From the NCBI GenBank assembly GCA_002067095.1, contig MVQD01000086.1, positions 21,029 through 85,028 on the forward strand: a DNA stretch of 64,000 nucleotides. The letters run 5' to 3'. Shown one piece after another: positions 17,581 to 26,811 of this stretch. Both the position numbers and the translations under genes were made by a program. The notes beneath the pieces are model-generated. The model had not been told where the DNA came from, ran no database searches, and saw only the letters and a program-made list of their open reading frames with translations. This DNA is from Methanoregulaceae archaeon PtaB.Bin056 (GTDB lineage Archaea > Halobacteriota > Methanomicrobia > Methanomicrobiales > Methanospirillaceae). Positions within the stretch are counted from its first letter, which is position 1, and the number at the start of each line of letters is the position of its first letter.

Positions 17581-19080
17581 ATGACCGAACTCTACAAAAA
17601 GATGGTCCACGAGGCGATGGCTGCCCAGCGGGCCGACGTCGGGATGATAAAGAAGAAGCGGGGGCAGGCATTCGTCATTGCGGATGCAAAGGTCTACCTC
17701 GACGCGGTGAAGACGATGAAGCCGGCAGGGGACCAGTCAAAGGCGGTCTTTGCCCTTCACACAAATTCGGTCAAAGCCCATTTCGACGTTCTTGAAGGAC
17801 TGACCAAGACAGTCAGGCCCGAGGACGATCCCTTCGTCGAGCACTACCAGACCCCTGTTGTCCTCGAGATCCTCTATGACCAGGACCCGGCGTTCAAAAA
17901 GAGCGTCGATGCATTTGTAAAAGCAATCAAAAAGTCCGAAGCACTGATCGGCCGGGAGTCTGCACGCCGGTATGCAGGGTTCTACGGCCCGACATGCGTC
18001 GTTGATTTTGCCCTTATCCCGGGGAGCACGAGCAATGTCGTGAACCAGGTCCTGCAAAAGACTGACATCCCCGTGGCCCACAAGCAGGCAATCCTTGCAT
18101 CAAAGTCCTGGGGGATGAACACGTCCTATGGTATCGGGGAAGTATTTGCCCACGAGACCGAAAAAGGTGCGACCATCGCTGATGCGGTCAAGGCTGAGAT
18201 AAAGATGCTGCAGGAGGTCTATGACAGCCCGGTCGAGACTCAGGCAAAGCTGATGGACGATGCCGGCATGACCTCGTTTGACTGCCGGAAGTACATGGCA
18301 GGGTACCGGAAGAGGATGGAGTCTACGGTCAGGGCTGCTATCGACGATGGTGTCCACTACGGCAACATCGTGACCATCCCTGCGTATTGCGTGGGGGATA
18401 TTGCCCACCACATCGCCCAGTCCACCTTCAACATGTGCAAGGACGATGTCATCATGGCAACGATTGAGGCTGCCACTGAAGTGATGGACAGGAACCTGAA
18501 TGCTGCAGTACCGAAGTTTAAGAACGAATACGACGTCCTCTCGGTTGCAACCGGGGCGTCGGCATGCGCTGCTGAATACCTGCTCGAACTGGACGGGTTC
18601 AACGCCATCATGGTGGTCGACCTCCTCACGAAGCGGTGGCATAACTACGTCCAGCTGTACCCGCGCCGCGGGGCAGCGGCCGAACTGCACAACTGCGACT
18701 TCATGGACATGATCTACCGGGGCTGGAAGTACATCGACAAGGCCCGGAGAGCCCAGAACGGGCAGCCCGGCATGCTGAAACCGAAGGTGGGCGGCTTCGA
18801 GGTCGACCTCTCGCCCATCCATGAGAACGAGGTGCTGATGAACCCGCAGCGGTATGCGTACCCGGCGTGTGCCATCACGGTCCGGGCATCCGCGATGCTC
18901 CGGCTCGCCGATTACCCGTGCCTCCTGACGAGCGAACCGGTCACCGCGACCCTCATGACCAACATCATCGCCCTGCATAAGGAGGTTGCCGCAGCTCCCG
19001 CCCGTATCTGCAAGGACTGTGCATCGGCCGCCCTGATGGACTTCCGTCACTGCTATTGCCAGTGGAAGGAAGCGGTCTGA
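17581..19080 (+). CDS. DUF2193-type methanogen protein
   Basis: The ATG at 17581 has AGAGGTGA upstream; the longer in-frame start at 17494 has none and would cover the promoter. The roughly 499-residue soluble protein matches the size and motifs of the archaeal DUF2193 family, known almost only from methanogens and without assigned function. It is cysteine-containing, with a C-terminal cluster ICKDC...RHCYCQW that could hold a metal or metalloid. It heads a run with a DUF2180 protein and an aquaporin and carries the TTCAA-N6-TTGAA dyad in its promoter. I infer metalloid-responsive expression; the biochemical role is open. Confidence 0.75.
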   Translation: MTELYKKMVHEAMAAQRADVGMIKKKRGQAFVIADAKVYLDAVKTMKPAGDQSKAVFALHTNSVKAHFDVLEGLTKTVRPEDDPFVEHYQTPVVLEILYDQDPAFKKSVDAFVKAIKKSEALIGRESARRYAGFYGPTCVVDFALIPGSTSNVVNQVLQKTDIPVAHKQAILASKSWGMNTSYGIGEVFAHETEKGATIADAVKAEIKMLQEVYDSPVETQAKLMDDAGMTSFDCRKYMAGYRKRMESTVRAAIDDGVHYGNIVTIPAYCVGDIAHHIAQSTFNMCKDDVIMATIEAATEVMDRNLNAAVPKFKNEYDVLSVATGASACAAEYLLELDGFNAIMVVDLLTKRWHNYVQLYPRRGAAAELHNCDFMDMIYRGWKYIDKARRAQNGQPGMLKPKVGGFEVDLSPIHENEVLMNPQRYAYPACAITVRASAMLRLADYPCLLTSEPVTATLMTNIIALHKEVAAAPARICKDCASAALMDFRHCYCQWKEAV

Positions 19081-19104
19081 ACTACGTTGGAAAGGTGAGA
19101 ACGC

Positions 19105-19314
19105 ATGAAATGTTACGTATGTGCAAAGGAAGGGCGTTCCTCGGATGCGGTCGCAGTCTGCATCGTGTGCGGGATGGGGCTCTGCAAAGAGCATGCCATG
19201 CGCGAGGAACTGGAGATGTGGGAAGGGGGCTACCCCTTCCCGGCCCGGAGGGTGAAGGCAAAGATACCACGGATACTCTGTCCCGAGTGCTACCAGGCAC
19301 TGAAGGGGAAGTGA
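19105..19314 (+). CDS. DUF2180-type small zinc-binding protein
   Basis: The 69-residue protein has the family layout: MKCYVCAKEG at the start, CIVCGMGLCKEHAMREE in the middle and ILCPECYQ at the end, giving four CxxC-type pairs and a histidine for two zinc sites. It lies 24 bases behind the DUF2193 gene and 4 bases before the aquaporin gene, so it is surely cotranscribed. Function is unknown; it resembles B-box or ribbon-type binding modules. Confidence 0.85.
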   Translation: MKCYVCAKEGRSSDAVAVCIVCGMGLCKEHAMREELEMWEGGYPFPARRVKAKIPRILCPECYQALKGK

Positions 19315-19318
19315 GACG

Positions 19319-20074
19319 ATGAGCGATCTCGCAAAGCGTTGCATTGCAGAACTTGCAGGAACGGCGCTCCTTGTTTACTTCGGCGCGGGTGCCGCGGCGA
19401 TCACCCTCATGATCGCACGCGGGACAGATACGGGGACACCGTTCAACATCGGGATTGGCGCACTGGGGGGGCTGGGGGACTGGTTTGCCATCGGTATGGC
19501 GTTCGCCATCGTGATCGCCGCAGTCATCTATTCCATGGGCAGGGTCTCGGGTGCCCATATCAACCCTGCAGTGACTGTCGCGCTCTGGGCAACGAAGAGG
19601 TTTCCCTCCGGCGATGCCGGTGCGTACATCGTTGCCCAGTTGATCGGGGGAGCTCTTGGCAGCCTGCTGTTTGCTGCCAGTGCCGGTATGGACGCGGTCA
19701 CGGTCGGGGGGCTCGGCGCCACCGCCCCCTTCCCCGGGATCGGCTACGGGCAGGCGATCCTCGCCGAAGCCATCGGGACCTTCGTCCTGATGATGGTCAT
19801 CATGGGGATTGCCGTCGATAAGAAGGCTCCCCAGGGCTTTGCCGGGCTGATCATCGGGTTAACAGTCGGAGGGATGATCACGACAACCGGCAACATCGCG
19901 GGAGCATCGCTCAATACGGCCCGCACCTTTGGCCCGTACCTGATCGATTCCCTCCTCGGCGGACCGGACCTCTGGGTGTATTTCCCGATCTACATTGTCG
20001 GGCCCATAATCGGCGCGATCCTCGCGGCATTCTTCTATGACTATCTCGCGGGAGGGGAGAATTCAACCGAGTGA
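19319..20074 (+). CDS. aqpM: AqpM-like aquaglyceroporin with an NTA second motif
   Basis: The 251-residue protein has six membrane helices and the two half-helix signatures of the MIP family. The first is canonical (GAHINPAV, about residue 80). The second reads GASLNTART instead of NPA. Archaeal AqpM conducts water and small neutral solutes. Aquaglyceroporins also pass As(OH)3, and some bacterial ars operons use one as the exit route. Its place between DUF2193/DUF2180 and the convergent arsM gene fits such a role. The Pro-to-Thr change in the selectivity motif is unusual and could alter the pore. Confidence 0.85.
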   Translation: MSDLAKRCIAELAGTALLVYFGAGAAAITLMIARGTDTGTPFNIGIGALGGLGDWFAIGMAFAIVIAAVIYSMGRVSGAHINPAVTVALWATKRFPSGDAGAYIVAQLIGGALGSLLFAASAGMDAVTVGGLGATAPFPGIGYGQAILAEAIGTFVLMMVIMGIAVDKKAPQGFAGLIIGLTVGGMITTTGNIAGASLNTARTFGPYLIDSLLGGPDLWVYFPIYIVGPIIGAILAAFFYDYLAGGENSTE

Positions 20075-20123
20075 AGACACTGGAAGGCAAGGGGGTGGCC
20101 CTTGTCCCCCCCGCTCCTCCGGC

Positions 20124-20963
20124 TCACCGTACGGCATTCTTCTCTCGTTTGATCGCGTGAATCAGGATGCGTGCGAGGCATCCTTCGACCTCTTGTTTTT
20201 CCGGGACCTGGAGATTGCCGGCAGCATCCCGGGCCATCGGATCATTCAGGGCACAGTCCAGGGAAAACGGCGTCTCCTTTACAATATGCACATCCTCAAA
20301 GCCTGCAGCCTCAACAGTATCAATATACTCCTGCCGCCGCATCGCCCCAGAGACGCATCCCACGTAGGCTTCTACCGATTGCTGGAGAAATTCAGGAAGG
20401 GGCTTTAAAAGAACGGTATCTGATACGATCAAACGACCGCCGTTTTTCAGGACGCGGAACGCCTCGCGGAAGACCTGCGGCTTGTCAGGGGAGAGGTTGA
20501 TGACACAGTTGGAGAGGACCACGTCAACAGAGTTGTCTGCAACCGGCAGGTGCTCTATCTCTCCCAGGCGGAACTCGATATTCCGGATATCTCCCTTTCG
20601 CGCAGTCTCGCGTGCCCTTGCGACCATCTCAGGGGTCATGTCGACACCGATGACCTTCCCGGTCTCCCCGACCCTCCGGGCCGCAAGGAAGCAGTCAAAG
20701 CCAGGTCCGGCGCCAAGGTCGAGCACTGTCTCTCCCAGAGAGAGGGACGCGATCGCGACCGGGTTTCCGCAGCCGAGTCCGAGATTTGCCCCCTCGGGGC
20801 TTGCGGCAAGATCCTCATTGCTGTAACCCACCTTTTGCGCAATCGTGTCCGCGGTCTTGGCTGATCCGCAGCACGACGAGGAAGGGCCGCAGCACGAACG
20901 CTGCTGCAGGGCGACCTTGGCATACCCTTCCCGAACATTCATCCTAATTTTTTCTTCTGACAT
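20124..20963 (-). CDS. arsM: Arsenite S-adenosylmethionine methyltransferase ArsM
   Basis: The 279-residue enzyme has the SAM motif LDLGAGPGFDC and the ArsM hallmarks: N-terminal cysteine cluster SCCGPSSSCCG, GLGCGNP, NCVINLSPDK and VGCVSGA. The last three hold the three arsenite-binding cysteines. It methylates As(III) stepwise in the cytoplasm, giving methylated and volatile arsines. It is transcribed leftward, 12 bases behind an AbrB-type gene, and faces the aquaporin gene. Length and motifs are normal for the family. Confidence 0.93.
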   Translation of the reverse strand: MSEEKIRMNVREGYAKVALQQRSCCGPSSSCCGSAKTADTIAQKVGYSNEDLAASPEGANLGLGCGNPVAIASLSLGETVLDLGAGPGFDCFLAARRVGETGKVIGVDMTPEMVARARETARKGDIRNIEFRLGEIEHLPVADNSVDVVLSNCVINLSPDKPQVFREAFRVLKNGGRLIVSDTVLLKPLPEFLQQSVEAYVGCVSGAMRRQEYIDTVEAAGFEDVHIVKETPFSLDCALNDPMARDAAGNLQVPEKQEVEGCLARILIHAIKREKNAVR

Positions 20964-20975
20964 GGGTCATCTTCG

Positions 20976-21239
20976 TTACAGGGCCTCTTTGACCATGGGT
21001 CCAACCACGGTTTTCACGGGTTCTGACAACTGGTCGACCGGAATAAGCATGATACAGCAGACCTGTCCCCCCTTCTCCCAGCTGACCGCGGCGAGCTTGT
21101 CGCCGGGGTTGATCCCGGCCTTTGTCCTGAGCTCCTTTGGGATCACCATCTGTCCCCTATCATCCATGCTCACAATCGCCTCCACGCTGCAACGACCGCT
21201 CTGACCAGGCACGGGACAACATGCATCTTTCTTTGCCAT
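20976..21239 (-). CDS. Cysteine-tailed AbrB/SpoVT-type protein (HgcAB-associated type)
   Basis: The 87-residue protein has a swapped-hairpin AbrB domain (VEAIVSMDDRGQMVIPKELR, AGINPGDKLAAVSW) preceded by ACCPVPGQSGRC and containing QVCC in the second strand. These cysteine pairs distinguish the group often annotated as HgcAB-associated, which also travels with arsM. It is cotranscribed with arsM (12-base gap). A metalloid-sensing DNA-binding role is plausible, as is a metal-carrier role; no hgcA or hgcB is visible in this window. Confidence 0.8.
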   Translation of the reverse strand: MAKKDACCPVPGQSGRCSVEAIVSMDDRGQMVIPKELRTKAGINPGDKLAAVSWEKGGQVCCIMLIPVDQLSEPVKTVVGPMVKEAL

Positions 21240-21579
21240 GTGGGCTGTATGTTGGTGTCCACAACATATAATACCTCTGATTAATCAAAAAATTCTGATC
21301 ATACTGAAAATGGCAGCTCCCGGTCCGGGACCATGAGGAAAACAGGATGTGGGAATATCGTGTCATCAAGGGGATGAAAACGACATGCCCTCTCCTGCCC
21401 GCGATGGGTGGTGGGCTTCCTTCCTGCACCCCTCGCCAGAGAAAAATTCGCACCATTCACTTTTAGTTATCCTTTTCACAGACCTGCAGGGTGATCATGC
21501 GAGGAGAATGCCCCTGGAAAAAAAATGGGACGAAGGGGACCAGTGTGTGCTACTTTAATAATGTTTATCGTTCCATCAT
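21240..21579. promoter_or_regulatory. Divergent promoter region arsM operon / ArsP permease
   Basis: About 340 bp of non-coding DNA between divergent units. On the reverse strand a TATTATATG element at about 21266-21274 lies some 30 bases before the AbrB start. The right half leads into the operator at 21580. Short open frames here have no recognisable product. Confidence 0.5.
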
Positions 21580-21595
21580 TTCAATTGTATTTGAA
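21580..21595. promoter_or_regulatory. TTCAA-N6-TTGAA operator before ArsP permease
   Basis: An exact dyad (TTCAA, TTGTAT, TTGAA), about 140 bases before the permease ATG, followed by AATAATTGGAGGG. A 34-codon open frame with a good GGAGG starts at 21609 and could be a leader, but nothing about its product is recognisable. Confidence 0.75.
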
Positions 21596-21734
21596 ATAAT
21601 TGGAGGGATGAATGAAACCGCAATACCTGTGCATGATGCATGCGTTATCCAGGCGGGTCCCGGAATGGCGAAACGACGCATTCCTCGGGTTCAAGGCCCG
21701 AGGTACCGATAAAACTTCAGGGGGTGAATGAGGG

Positions 21735-22808
21735 ATGACGGATCCCATATTCGGGTCCCTCCTGCTTGGCTGGGAGACGCTTGCAGGGTATCTCCAGGAG
21801 CACGTCCTCACCTGCCTCGTGCCTGCGTTCTTCATCGCAGGAGCGATTGCGACCTTCATCAAGAAGGAGGCCATCCTCAAGTATTTCAGCCCTGATTCGC
21901 CAAAGTCAATCGCGTATGGCCTGGCCTCGATATCCGGGACCGTGCTTGCAGTCTGCTCCTGCACGATACTCCCCATGTTTGCCGGGCTCTTCAAGAGGGG
22001 GAGCGGGATCGGGCCTGCCACCACGTTTCTGTATGCCGGACCGGCTATCAACATCCTTGCCATTGTCTACACGGCAAAAGTGCTCGGGTTTGACCTCGGG
22101 ATTGCAAGGGCCGCCTTTGCAATCGTGATGTCAATTATCATCGGCCTCGTGATGGCGATGCTCTTCCGGTCCTACGATACGGAGACGAAGGAGAAGATGA
22201 AACTCATGCCCTCGGTCCCCGGCGGGGAGAAGGCAGAGCGGCCCCGCTGGGTTGTGCCCCTCTTCTTTGTCCTCCTGGTGGGAATCCTGATCACTGGCAC
22301 GTCACAGCTGGACTGGCTGATCAAGTTTCCCATCATCTACGCGATGACTCTCGTGATCGCCTACCTCCTGGTCTACTTCTTCGAGCGGGACGAGGTCACC
22401 GAGTGGGGATACGAGACCTGGGACCTGACAAAGAAGATCTTCCCCATCCTGATCATCGGGACCTTCTTTTTGGGGATGCTCGCATTCTTCCTCCCGCCCG
22501 AGACGTTCCGGCCGTTCTTCGGGACCAACTCGATACTCTCCACGCTCCTTGCAGCCATCGTCGGGACTATCCTGTACATGCCCACGCTCCTCGAAGTGCC
22601 TGTCATCGGGACAACGTTTGGCTATACGAGCGGGGTGATGGCGGGAGGCCCGGCACTCGCTCTCCTGCTCTCAGGGCCGAGTGTCAGCCTCCCCTCACTC
22701 CTCGTCCTCTACAGGATCATGGGGATAAAAAAGACAGCGGTGTATGCGGTATTGGTCATCATCTTCTCGGCCCTTGCAGGGTTTGCCTACGGGCTGTTTC
22801 TGGGGTAG
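21735..22808 (+). CDS. ArsP/DUF318-type permease
   Basis: The 357-residue protein has about eight to ten membrane helices and the diagnostic CSCTILPMFAGLFKRGSG motif near residue 75, followed by FLYAGPAINILA. In characterised ArsP proteins this cysteine region binds trivalent organoarsenicals for export; related members move Cu or Zn. The central soluble loop (about residues 150-175) is charged. With arsM on one side and thioredoxin-like proteins downstream, export of methylated arsenic is the most economical guess. Confidence 0.85.
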   Translation: MTDPIFGSLLLGWETLAGYLQEHVLTCLVPAFFIAGAIATFIKKEAILKYFSPDSPKSIAYGLASISGTVLAVCSCTILPMFAGLFKRGSGIGPATTFLYAGPAINILAIVYTAKVLGFDLGIARAAFAIVMSIIIGLVMAMLFRSYDTETKEKMKLMPSVPGGEKAERPRWVVPLFFVLLVGILITGTSQLDWLIKFPIIYAMTLVIAYLLVYFFERDEVTEWGYETWDLTKKIFPILIIGTFFLGMLAFFLPPETFRPFFGTNSILSTLLAAIVGTILYMPTLLEVPVIGTTFGYTSGVMAGGPALALLLSGPSVSLPSLLVLYRIMGIKKTAVYAVLVIIFSALAGFAYGLFLG

Positions 22809-22821
22809 GGTGAAGTATCAT

Positions 22822-23082
22822 ATGGGAGAGAGAGATACACCGTGCTGTGCGGCAGAAGCGCTGCGCCGCATCCGCCAGGTGGATGTCGGGGGCATTACCG
22901 TCGGGCTTGCGATGCTCGACGACATCATCGACGAGGTGCAGGGGCTTTCCCTTGCATCAAAGGATGCAATCGTCAATGAACTCATCAAGCGCGTAAAGGT
23001 CTACAATTACATTCCTCCATCAGCCGAAGAGAATTACCGGAAGGCAATCCTGCGGGAGTATGAAAAAAAGGTGAAACCATGA
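22822..23082 (+). CDS. Small helical CC-protein of the arsenic run
   Basis: ATG 22822 has GGGTGA ten bases upstream. The 86-residue product starts with DTPCCAAEALRRI and ends in KVYNYIPPSAEENYRKAI, a pattern shared by small archaeal proteins often labelled NAC-family transcription factor, an annotation with little support. It has no transmembrane part. Its stop overlaps the next start (ATGA), so it is coupled to the thioredoxin-like gene. The N-terminal Cys pair may bind metal or metalloid. Confidence 0.7.
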   Translation: MGERDTPCCAAEALRRIRQVDVGGITVGLAMLDDIIDEVQGLSLASKDAIVNELIKRVKVYNYIPPSAEENYRKAILREYEKKVKP

Positions 23083-23312
23083 AGATCGAGATCCTTGGAA
23101 CCGGTTGCATGAAATGCAAAAGACTGGCAAAGAACGTTGAACATGCCGTGGCTGAACTCGGCATCACCGCCGATATCCAGAAGGTGGAGGACATCACCGC
23201 GATCATGGACCGGGGGGTTATGCTCACCCCTGCGCTGATAGTGGATGGTGAACTGAAGGTGTCAGGCCGGGTGGCCGATGTAAAAGAATTAAAGGAGATC
23301 TTACAGAGGTGA
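23079..23312 (+). CDS. Small thioredoxin-like protein
   Basis: The 77-residue protein is a minimal archaeal thioredoxin of the redox-active disulfide protein 2 type: ILGTGCMKCKRL carries the CxxC site, and MLTPALIVDGEL gives the cis-proline strand. Such proteins are often fused to or paired with DUF318/ArsP permeases. Here it is coupled to the gene before it and immediately precedes a DGC-type zinc-binding protein, suggesting thiol chemistry serving metalloid reduction or delivery. Confidence 0.88.
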   Translation: MKIEILGTGCMKCKRLAKNVEHAVAELGITADIQKVEDITAIMDRGVMLTPALIVDGELKVSGRVADVKELKEILQR

Positions 23313-23317
23313 AATCA

Positions 23318-23713
23318 ATGGCAGAGGAAGTGAAATGCGTCTGCGGTGGACCCGGCGTCGGAGAAGGCGGGAAGAAAAGAGTTCTCTTCCCCTGTTCCGG
23401 AGCCTCCAACACCGGCCAGATGTCCAACCATGCTGCGGTCCGGCTCGCACAGGAGGGGTTTGGTATCCTCGCATGCACTGCCGGGATTCCCATCCGTGCC
23501 CCTGCGACGATGGACAAGGTCGCGAAAGGGGAGGAGATGGTTGCCATCGACGGGTGCCCCGTGGCATGTGCAAGAAAAGTCCTCGAGCAGCAGGGGATCA
23601 CGGTAGGCCAGCATATCATTGTGACCGAACTTGGGATCAAGAAGACCGGCGAGCTGATACCATCCGACGAAGAGATCGAGAAAGTCGTTGACGCCGCATG
23701 GAGCGGTTCATAA
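23318..23713 (+). CDS. DGC-domain putative zinc-binding protein
   Basis: The ATG at 23318 is favoured by AGGTGA seven bases upstream; a GTG at 23309 is the alternative. The 131-residue protein has the DGC family cysteines: KCVCGG, PCSGASNTGQ, ACTAGIP and the DGCPVACARK motif. Members occur with arsenic and mercury genes and are thought to bind zinc or another soft metal. A shorter relative lies at 46390. It ends the ArsP-thioredoxin run. Confidence 0.82.
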   Translation: MAEEVKCVCGGPGVGEGGKKRVLFPCSGASNTGQMSNHAAVRLAQEGFGILACTAGIPIRAPATMDKVAKGEEMVAIDGCPVACARKVLEQQGITVGQHIIVTELGIKKTGELIPSDEEIEKVVDAAWSGS

Positions 23714-23833
23714 GGCGAGCGATACGTGCATATATAGTCACGGGATATGGAATGTTCCCCTCATACATCATGCATGGACTGAATGGAGAGAGGGCAGAGG
23801 GGAAGGAGAGATCAGTATCCTTTTTAAGGGGGA

Positions 23834-24919
23834 ATGGATGTGACCGAGCGACGCCTGAGCACGTTTGAAAAATACCTCACCGTATGGGTAGTCCTCTGCA
23901 TCGTTGCAGGGATCGCTCTTGGAGCGATTGCGCCCGGTGTTGCCGTAGCCCTCGATTCCTTCTCTGTCTACCAGGTCTCGATCCCGATTGCAATAGCCCT
24001 CTTCTTCATGATGTACCCCATCATGGTGAAGATCGACTTTGCCGAGGTCCTCAAGGCCGCACGGACACCGAAACCCGTGGCCCTCACCCTCTTTGTGAAC
24101 TGGGCCATAAAGCCGTTCACAATGTATCTCCTTGCCACGTTCTTCCTCGGCTACGTCTTTGTCTCCTTCATCCCCGGGATTGATGTGCTTGCAGACGGGA
24201 GCACGGTCGAACTCTGGAGGAGTTATGTCGCAGGCTGCATCCTGCTTGGCATCGCACCCTGCACCGCAATGGTCCTGATGTGGAGCTACCTGGCACGGGG
24301 AAACGACGGCCTCACCCTGATCATGGTTGCCATCAATTCGCTCACCATGCTCGTCCTCTACGCGCCGCTCGGTGGGTTCCTCCTCGGGGTGAACGCGATG
24401 CCTATTCCCTGGGAAACCATCCTCCTCTCGGTCGCCACCTATGTCGGCCTCCCCCTCATTGCCGGGTACTACACGAGGAAATGGATAATCAGGAGGTGGG
24501 GTATGGCCTGGTTCGAGACAAAGTTCCTGCACGTTTTAACGCCGGTCTCGATAATTGCACTCCTGGGGACACTCGTCCTCCTCTTCACTTTCAAGGGGAA
24601 CGTCATTGTCGAAAACCCGGCAACCATCCTCTGGATTGCGATCCCCCTCTTCATCCAGACCATGCTCATCTTTTCCATCGGGTACTTCGCCCTGGCCCGC
24701 TGGCTGAAGCTCCCCTACCGGGACGCGGCACCCGCAGGGATGATCGGGGCATCAAACCACTTCGAGGTCGCGATTGCCACGGCAACCATTCTCTTCGGGC
24801 TTGGTTCCGGAGCAGCTCTCGCAACGGTGGTGGGAGTCCTGATCGAGGTGCCCGTGATGCTCATGCTTGTGAAGATCTGCCTGCGGACGCAGGGGTTATT
24901 CCGGAGTGAACCGGTATGA
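23834..24919 (+). CDS. acr3: Acr3-type arsenite efflux permease
   Basis: The 361-residue protein has ten membrane helices and the Acr3 signatures: [19 protein letters not shown], the essential cysteine in [20 protein letters not shown], and the C-terminal [10 protein letters not shown] with [10 protein letters not shown]. It exports As(OH)2O- driven by the membrane potential. A TATA-like GCATATATAG lies at about 23732. The stop overlaps the next start in ATGA. Confidence 0.93.
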   Translation: MDVTERRLSTFEKYLTVWVVLCIVAGIALGAIAPGVAVALDSFSVYQVSIPIAIALFFMMYPIMVKIDFAEVLKAARTPKPVALTLFVNWAIKPFTMYLLATFFLGYVFVSFIPGIDVLADGSTVELWRSYVAGCILLGIAPCTAMVLMWSYLARGNDGLTLIMVAINSLTMLVLYAPLGGFLLGVNAMPIPWETILLSVATYVGLPLIAGYYTRKWIIRRWGMAWFETKFLHVLTPVSIIALLGTLVLLFTFKGNVIVENPATILWIAIPLFIQTMLIFSIGYFALARWLKLPYRDAAPAGMIGASNHFEVAIATATILFGLGSGAALATVVGVLIEVPVMLMLVKICLRTQGLFRSEPV

Positions 24920-25779
24920 AAATGAAATCAATGCTTGTGCCATTAGAAATCCATGGTGCGGGAGCGGTGATGGTCCCTGCTGTGGAAGAGATCGCCCGTC
25001 TCGGTATCGAGAGGGCTGACCTGCTGTATGTGATCAACATTCGTGAGACGGCAGGTGATCCAGGGTTATATACACATGACCAGGAGGTGATGAACGAGTG
25101 GAAGAACCGCATACAGGCATGCGGGGTTAAAGATGTGAACGTTGAGGTTGCCAAAGGCATCCCCTGGATCGAGATCCTGGAAAGAGCAGAGGGAAAACTT
25201 CCCTCCCTCATCGTGATGGGTTCGCACGGCAGATCTCTCATCCCCCGCATGCTCCTCGGAAGCACGACCGAGAGTGTGCTCCATCATGTAACAGCCCCCC
25301 TCCTTGTCCTCCGCCTCACAATCATGAAGAGTGGTGACCCTGACACCTGCACAATTCGCCAGGGGCTCTTCCGGCGGGTCCTCTACCTCACCGACTTCTC
25401 CGGACCGGCAGAACGGTGCATCCCGTTCATCGAGTGGCTGGCCGGTGCGAAACCCGAGCAGCTGGTCATCATGCACGTCCAGGACACCCGTCGTCTCTGG
25501 ACTGCTACGCAGAAACAGATTGCTGAATTCAACCACAAAGATGCCGGGAGGCTCGCAGAACTGAAAAAACGGTTTGAATCGACCGGTATCCCCCAGGTCG
25601 TGACCGAGCTCGTCACCGGAAATGCAATCGATGAGATCCTGGCAGTGGAGGACTCCTTCGCACCGACCATCATCGTGATGGGGGCAAAGGGCAGGACGAG
25701 CAGCGTGAGTTCCCTCCTGGGGGGTGTCACGGAAGCAATAGTCCACCGGGCAAAGGCGCACGTGCTGGTAGCAAGGTAG
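24916..25779 (+). CDS. Tandem UspA-domain protein
   Basis: The 287-residue protein consists of two universal stress protein domains. The first (about residues 1-135) ends in [24 protein letters not shown], the second (about 150-287) in [24 protein letters not shown], each with the GxxG-Sx ATP-binding loop. It is translationally coupled to acr3 (four-base overlap). Usp proteins coupled to transporters may tune transport according to ATP; here that would be arsenite export, by inference from the overlap. Confidence 0.88.
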   Translation: MKMKSMLVPLEIHGAGAVMVPAVEEIARLGIERADLLYVINIRETAGDPGLYTHDQEVMNEWKNRIQACGVKDVNVEVAKGIPWIEILERAEGKLPSLIVMGSHGRSLIPRMLLGSTTESVLHHVTAPLLVLRLTIMKSGDPDTCTIRQGLFRRVLYLTDFSGPAERCIPFIEWLAGAKPEQLVIMHVQDTRRLWTATQKQIAEFNHKDAGRLAELKKRFESTGIPQVVTELVTGNAIDEILAVEDSFAPTIIVMGAKGRTSSVSSLLGGVTEAIVHRAKAHVLVAR

Positions 25780-25873
25780 GACATGGGGGATCCAAGGAAG
25801 CATCGGATCCGTAAAGGCGGCCCCGAATGGCCTGGAAGACGACTCTTTCAGGGGTTATATCAAGTACGGAGCA

Positions 25874-26683
25874 ATGAGTGAAGGGATTGAAGAGGTGAAT
25901 AAAAGAATGACTCATGTTGAAGATGTGAGAAGAGCCGGACAGAGGATGAGAGAGATCCTCGGCCTTCATGGGGCCCCCATCGGGGTTCGTTTCCTGAAAA
26001 AAGACCAGATGGATCGTTTGGCTGAACCCTGCTCGGAAGGGCACATGCGGTTCTGCCAGGCGCTGATGCGGGCCCGGCATGGGATGAGAACGGTGATCTG
26101 CAAGGAGAACATTGCATGCCCCGCTGCGGCCTGTGCATTCGGGTTCAAGCCGCTTCCAGAGCCGTTGAAGACCGGCAAGGGTCTCGTCGGGTTCGGCATC
26201 ACGGCAAGGGAAGAGGTCGGGGTGAGGATGTTTGAGGGGATGACGGTCTTTGACAAGGGTAATATTGACCGGATCGAAGTATTCCCTCTCGATCAGGCCC
26301 GGAAAGAGCCGGATGTCGTGGTGGTCGAGGACGAGGTGGAGAAGCTGATGTGGATAGTGCTCGCCTCGATGCACAGCCATGGCGGTGAACGGGTCCGCGG
26401 GACAACGGCCGTCCTCCAGGCCACATGCGTAGATGCAACAATCATCCCTTACCAGGAACAGCGGCTCAATTTCAATTTCGGGTGCTACGGGTGCAGGGAT
26501 GCGACCGACATCGGCCCGGGTGAAGCGATCGTCGGGTTTCCGATCGATGAGCTCCCAGCAATCATCACCCACCTGGAATACCTGAACAAGAAAGCGCTCC
26601 CCCATTCTCGGGGCAAGCATGCCTTGGAAGCGTTCATGAAACAACAGAAAGGTGGGGATGAAGGTTCATGCTCCTCGCTGTGA
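25874..26683 (+). CDS. DUF169 family protein
   Basis: The 269-residue protein matches DUF169: GAPIGVRFLKK near the start, RFCQALMRAR, CPAAACAFGF, and the C-terminal FGCYGCRDATDIGPGEAIVGFP. Several conserved cysteines suggest a metal or cofactor site. It is common in methanogens and other anaerobes and has no established function. A second possible start is the ATG at 25907. It sits alone between the Usp gene and a second arsenite-type permease. Confidence 0.85.
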   Translation: MSEGIEEVNKRMTHVEDVRRAGQRMREILGLHGAPIGVRFLKKDQMDRLAEPCSEGHMRFCQALMRARHGMRTVICKENIACPAAACAFGFKPLPEPLKTGKGLVGFGITAREEVGVRMFEGMTVFDKGNIDRIEVFPLDQARKEPDVVVVEDEVEKLMWIVLASMHSHGGERVRGTTAVLQATCVDATIIPYQEQRLNFNFGCYGCRDATDIGPGEAIVGFPIDELPAIITHLEYLNKKALPHSRGKHALEAFMKQQKGGDEGSCSSL

Positions 26684-26811
26684 CCAACAGAGGGGCTTGA
26701 AAATACATGTGATGTATCATGCACACAGGCGTGCCGAATACGCACGCGATACGCTTGTTCCAGGCGTAAACAAGGAAAAATGAAGGTTTCAGGCAAGCCC
26801 CGGGGGATATA

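Noticed and set aside
18100..19344. 414-codon reverse open frame
   Set aside because: Antisense to the DUF2193 and DUF2180 genes, both strongly supported; no motif or ribosome site.
21491..21712. 73-codon forward frame before the ArsP permease
   Set aside because: Runs through the operator; only the last 34 codons have a ribosome site, and the product shows no recognisable features.
23768..24532. 254-codon reverse frame opposite acr3
   Set aside because: Charged, histidine- and glutamate-rich shadow of the membrane-protein gene.
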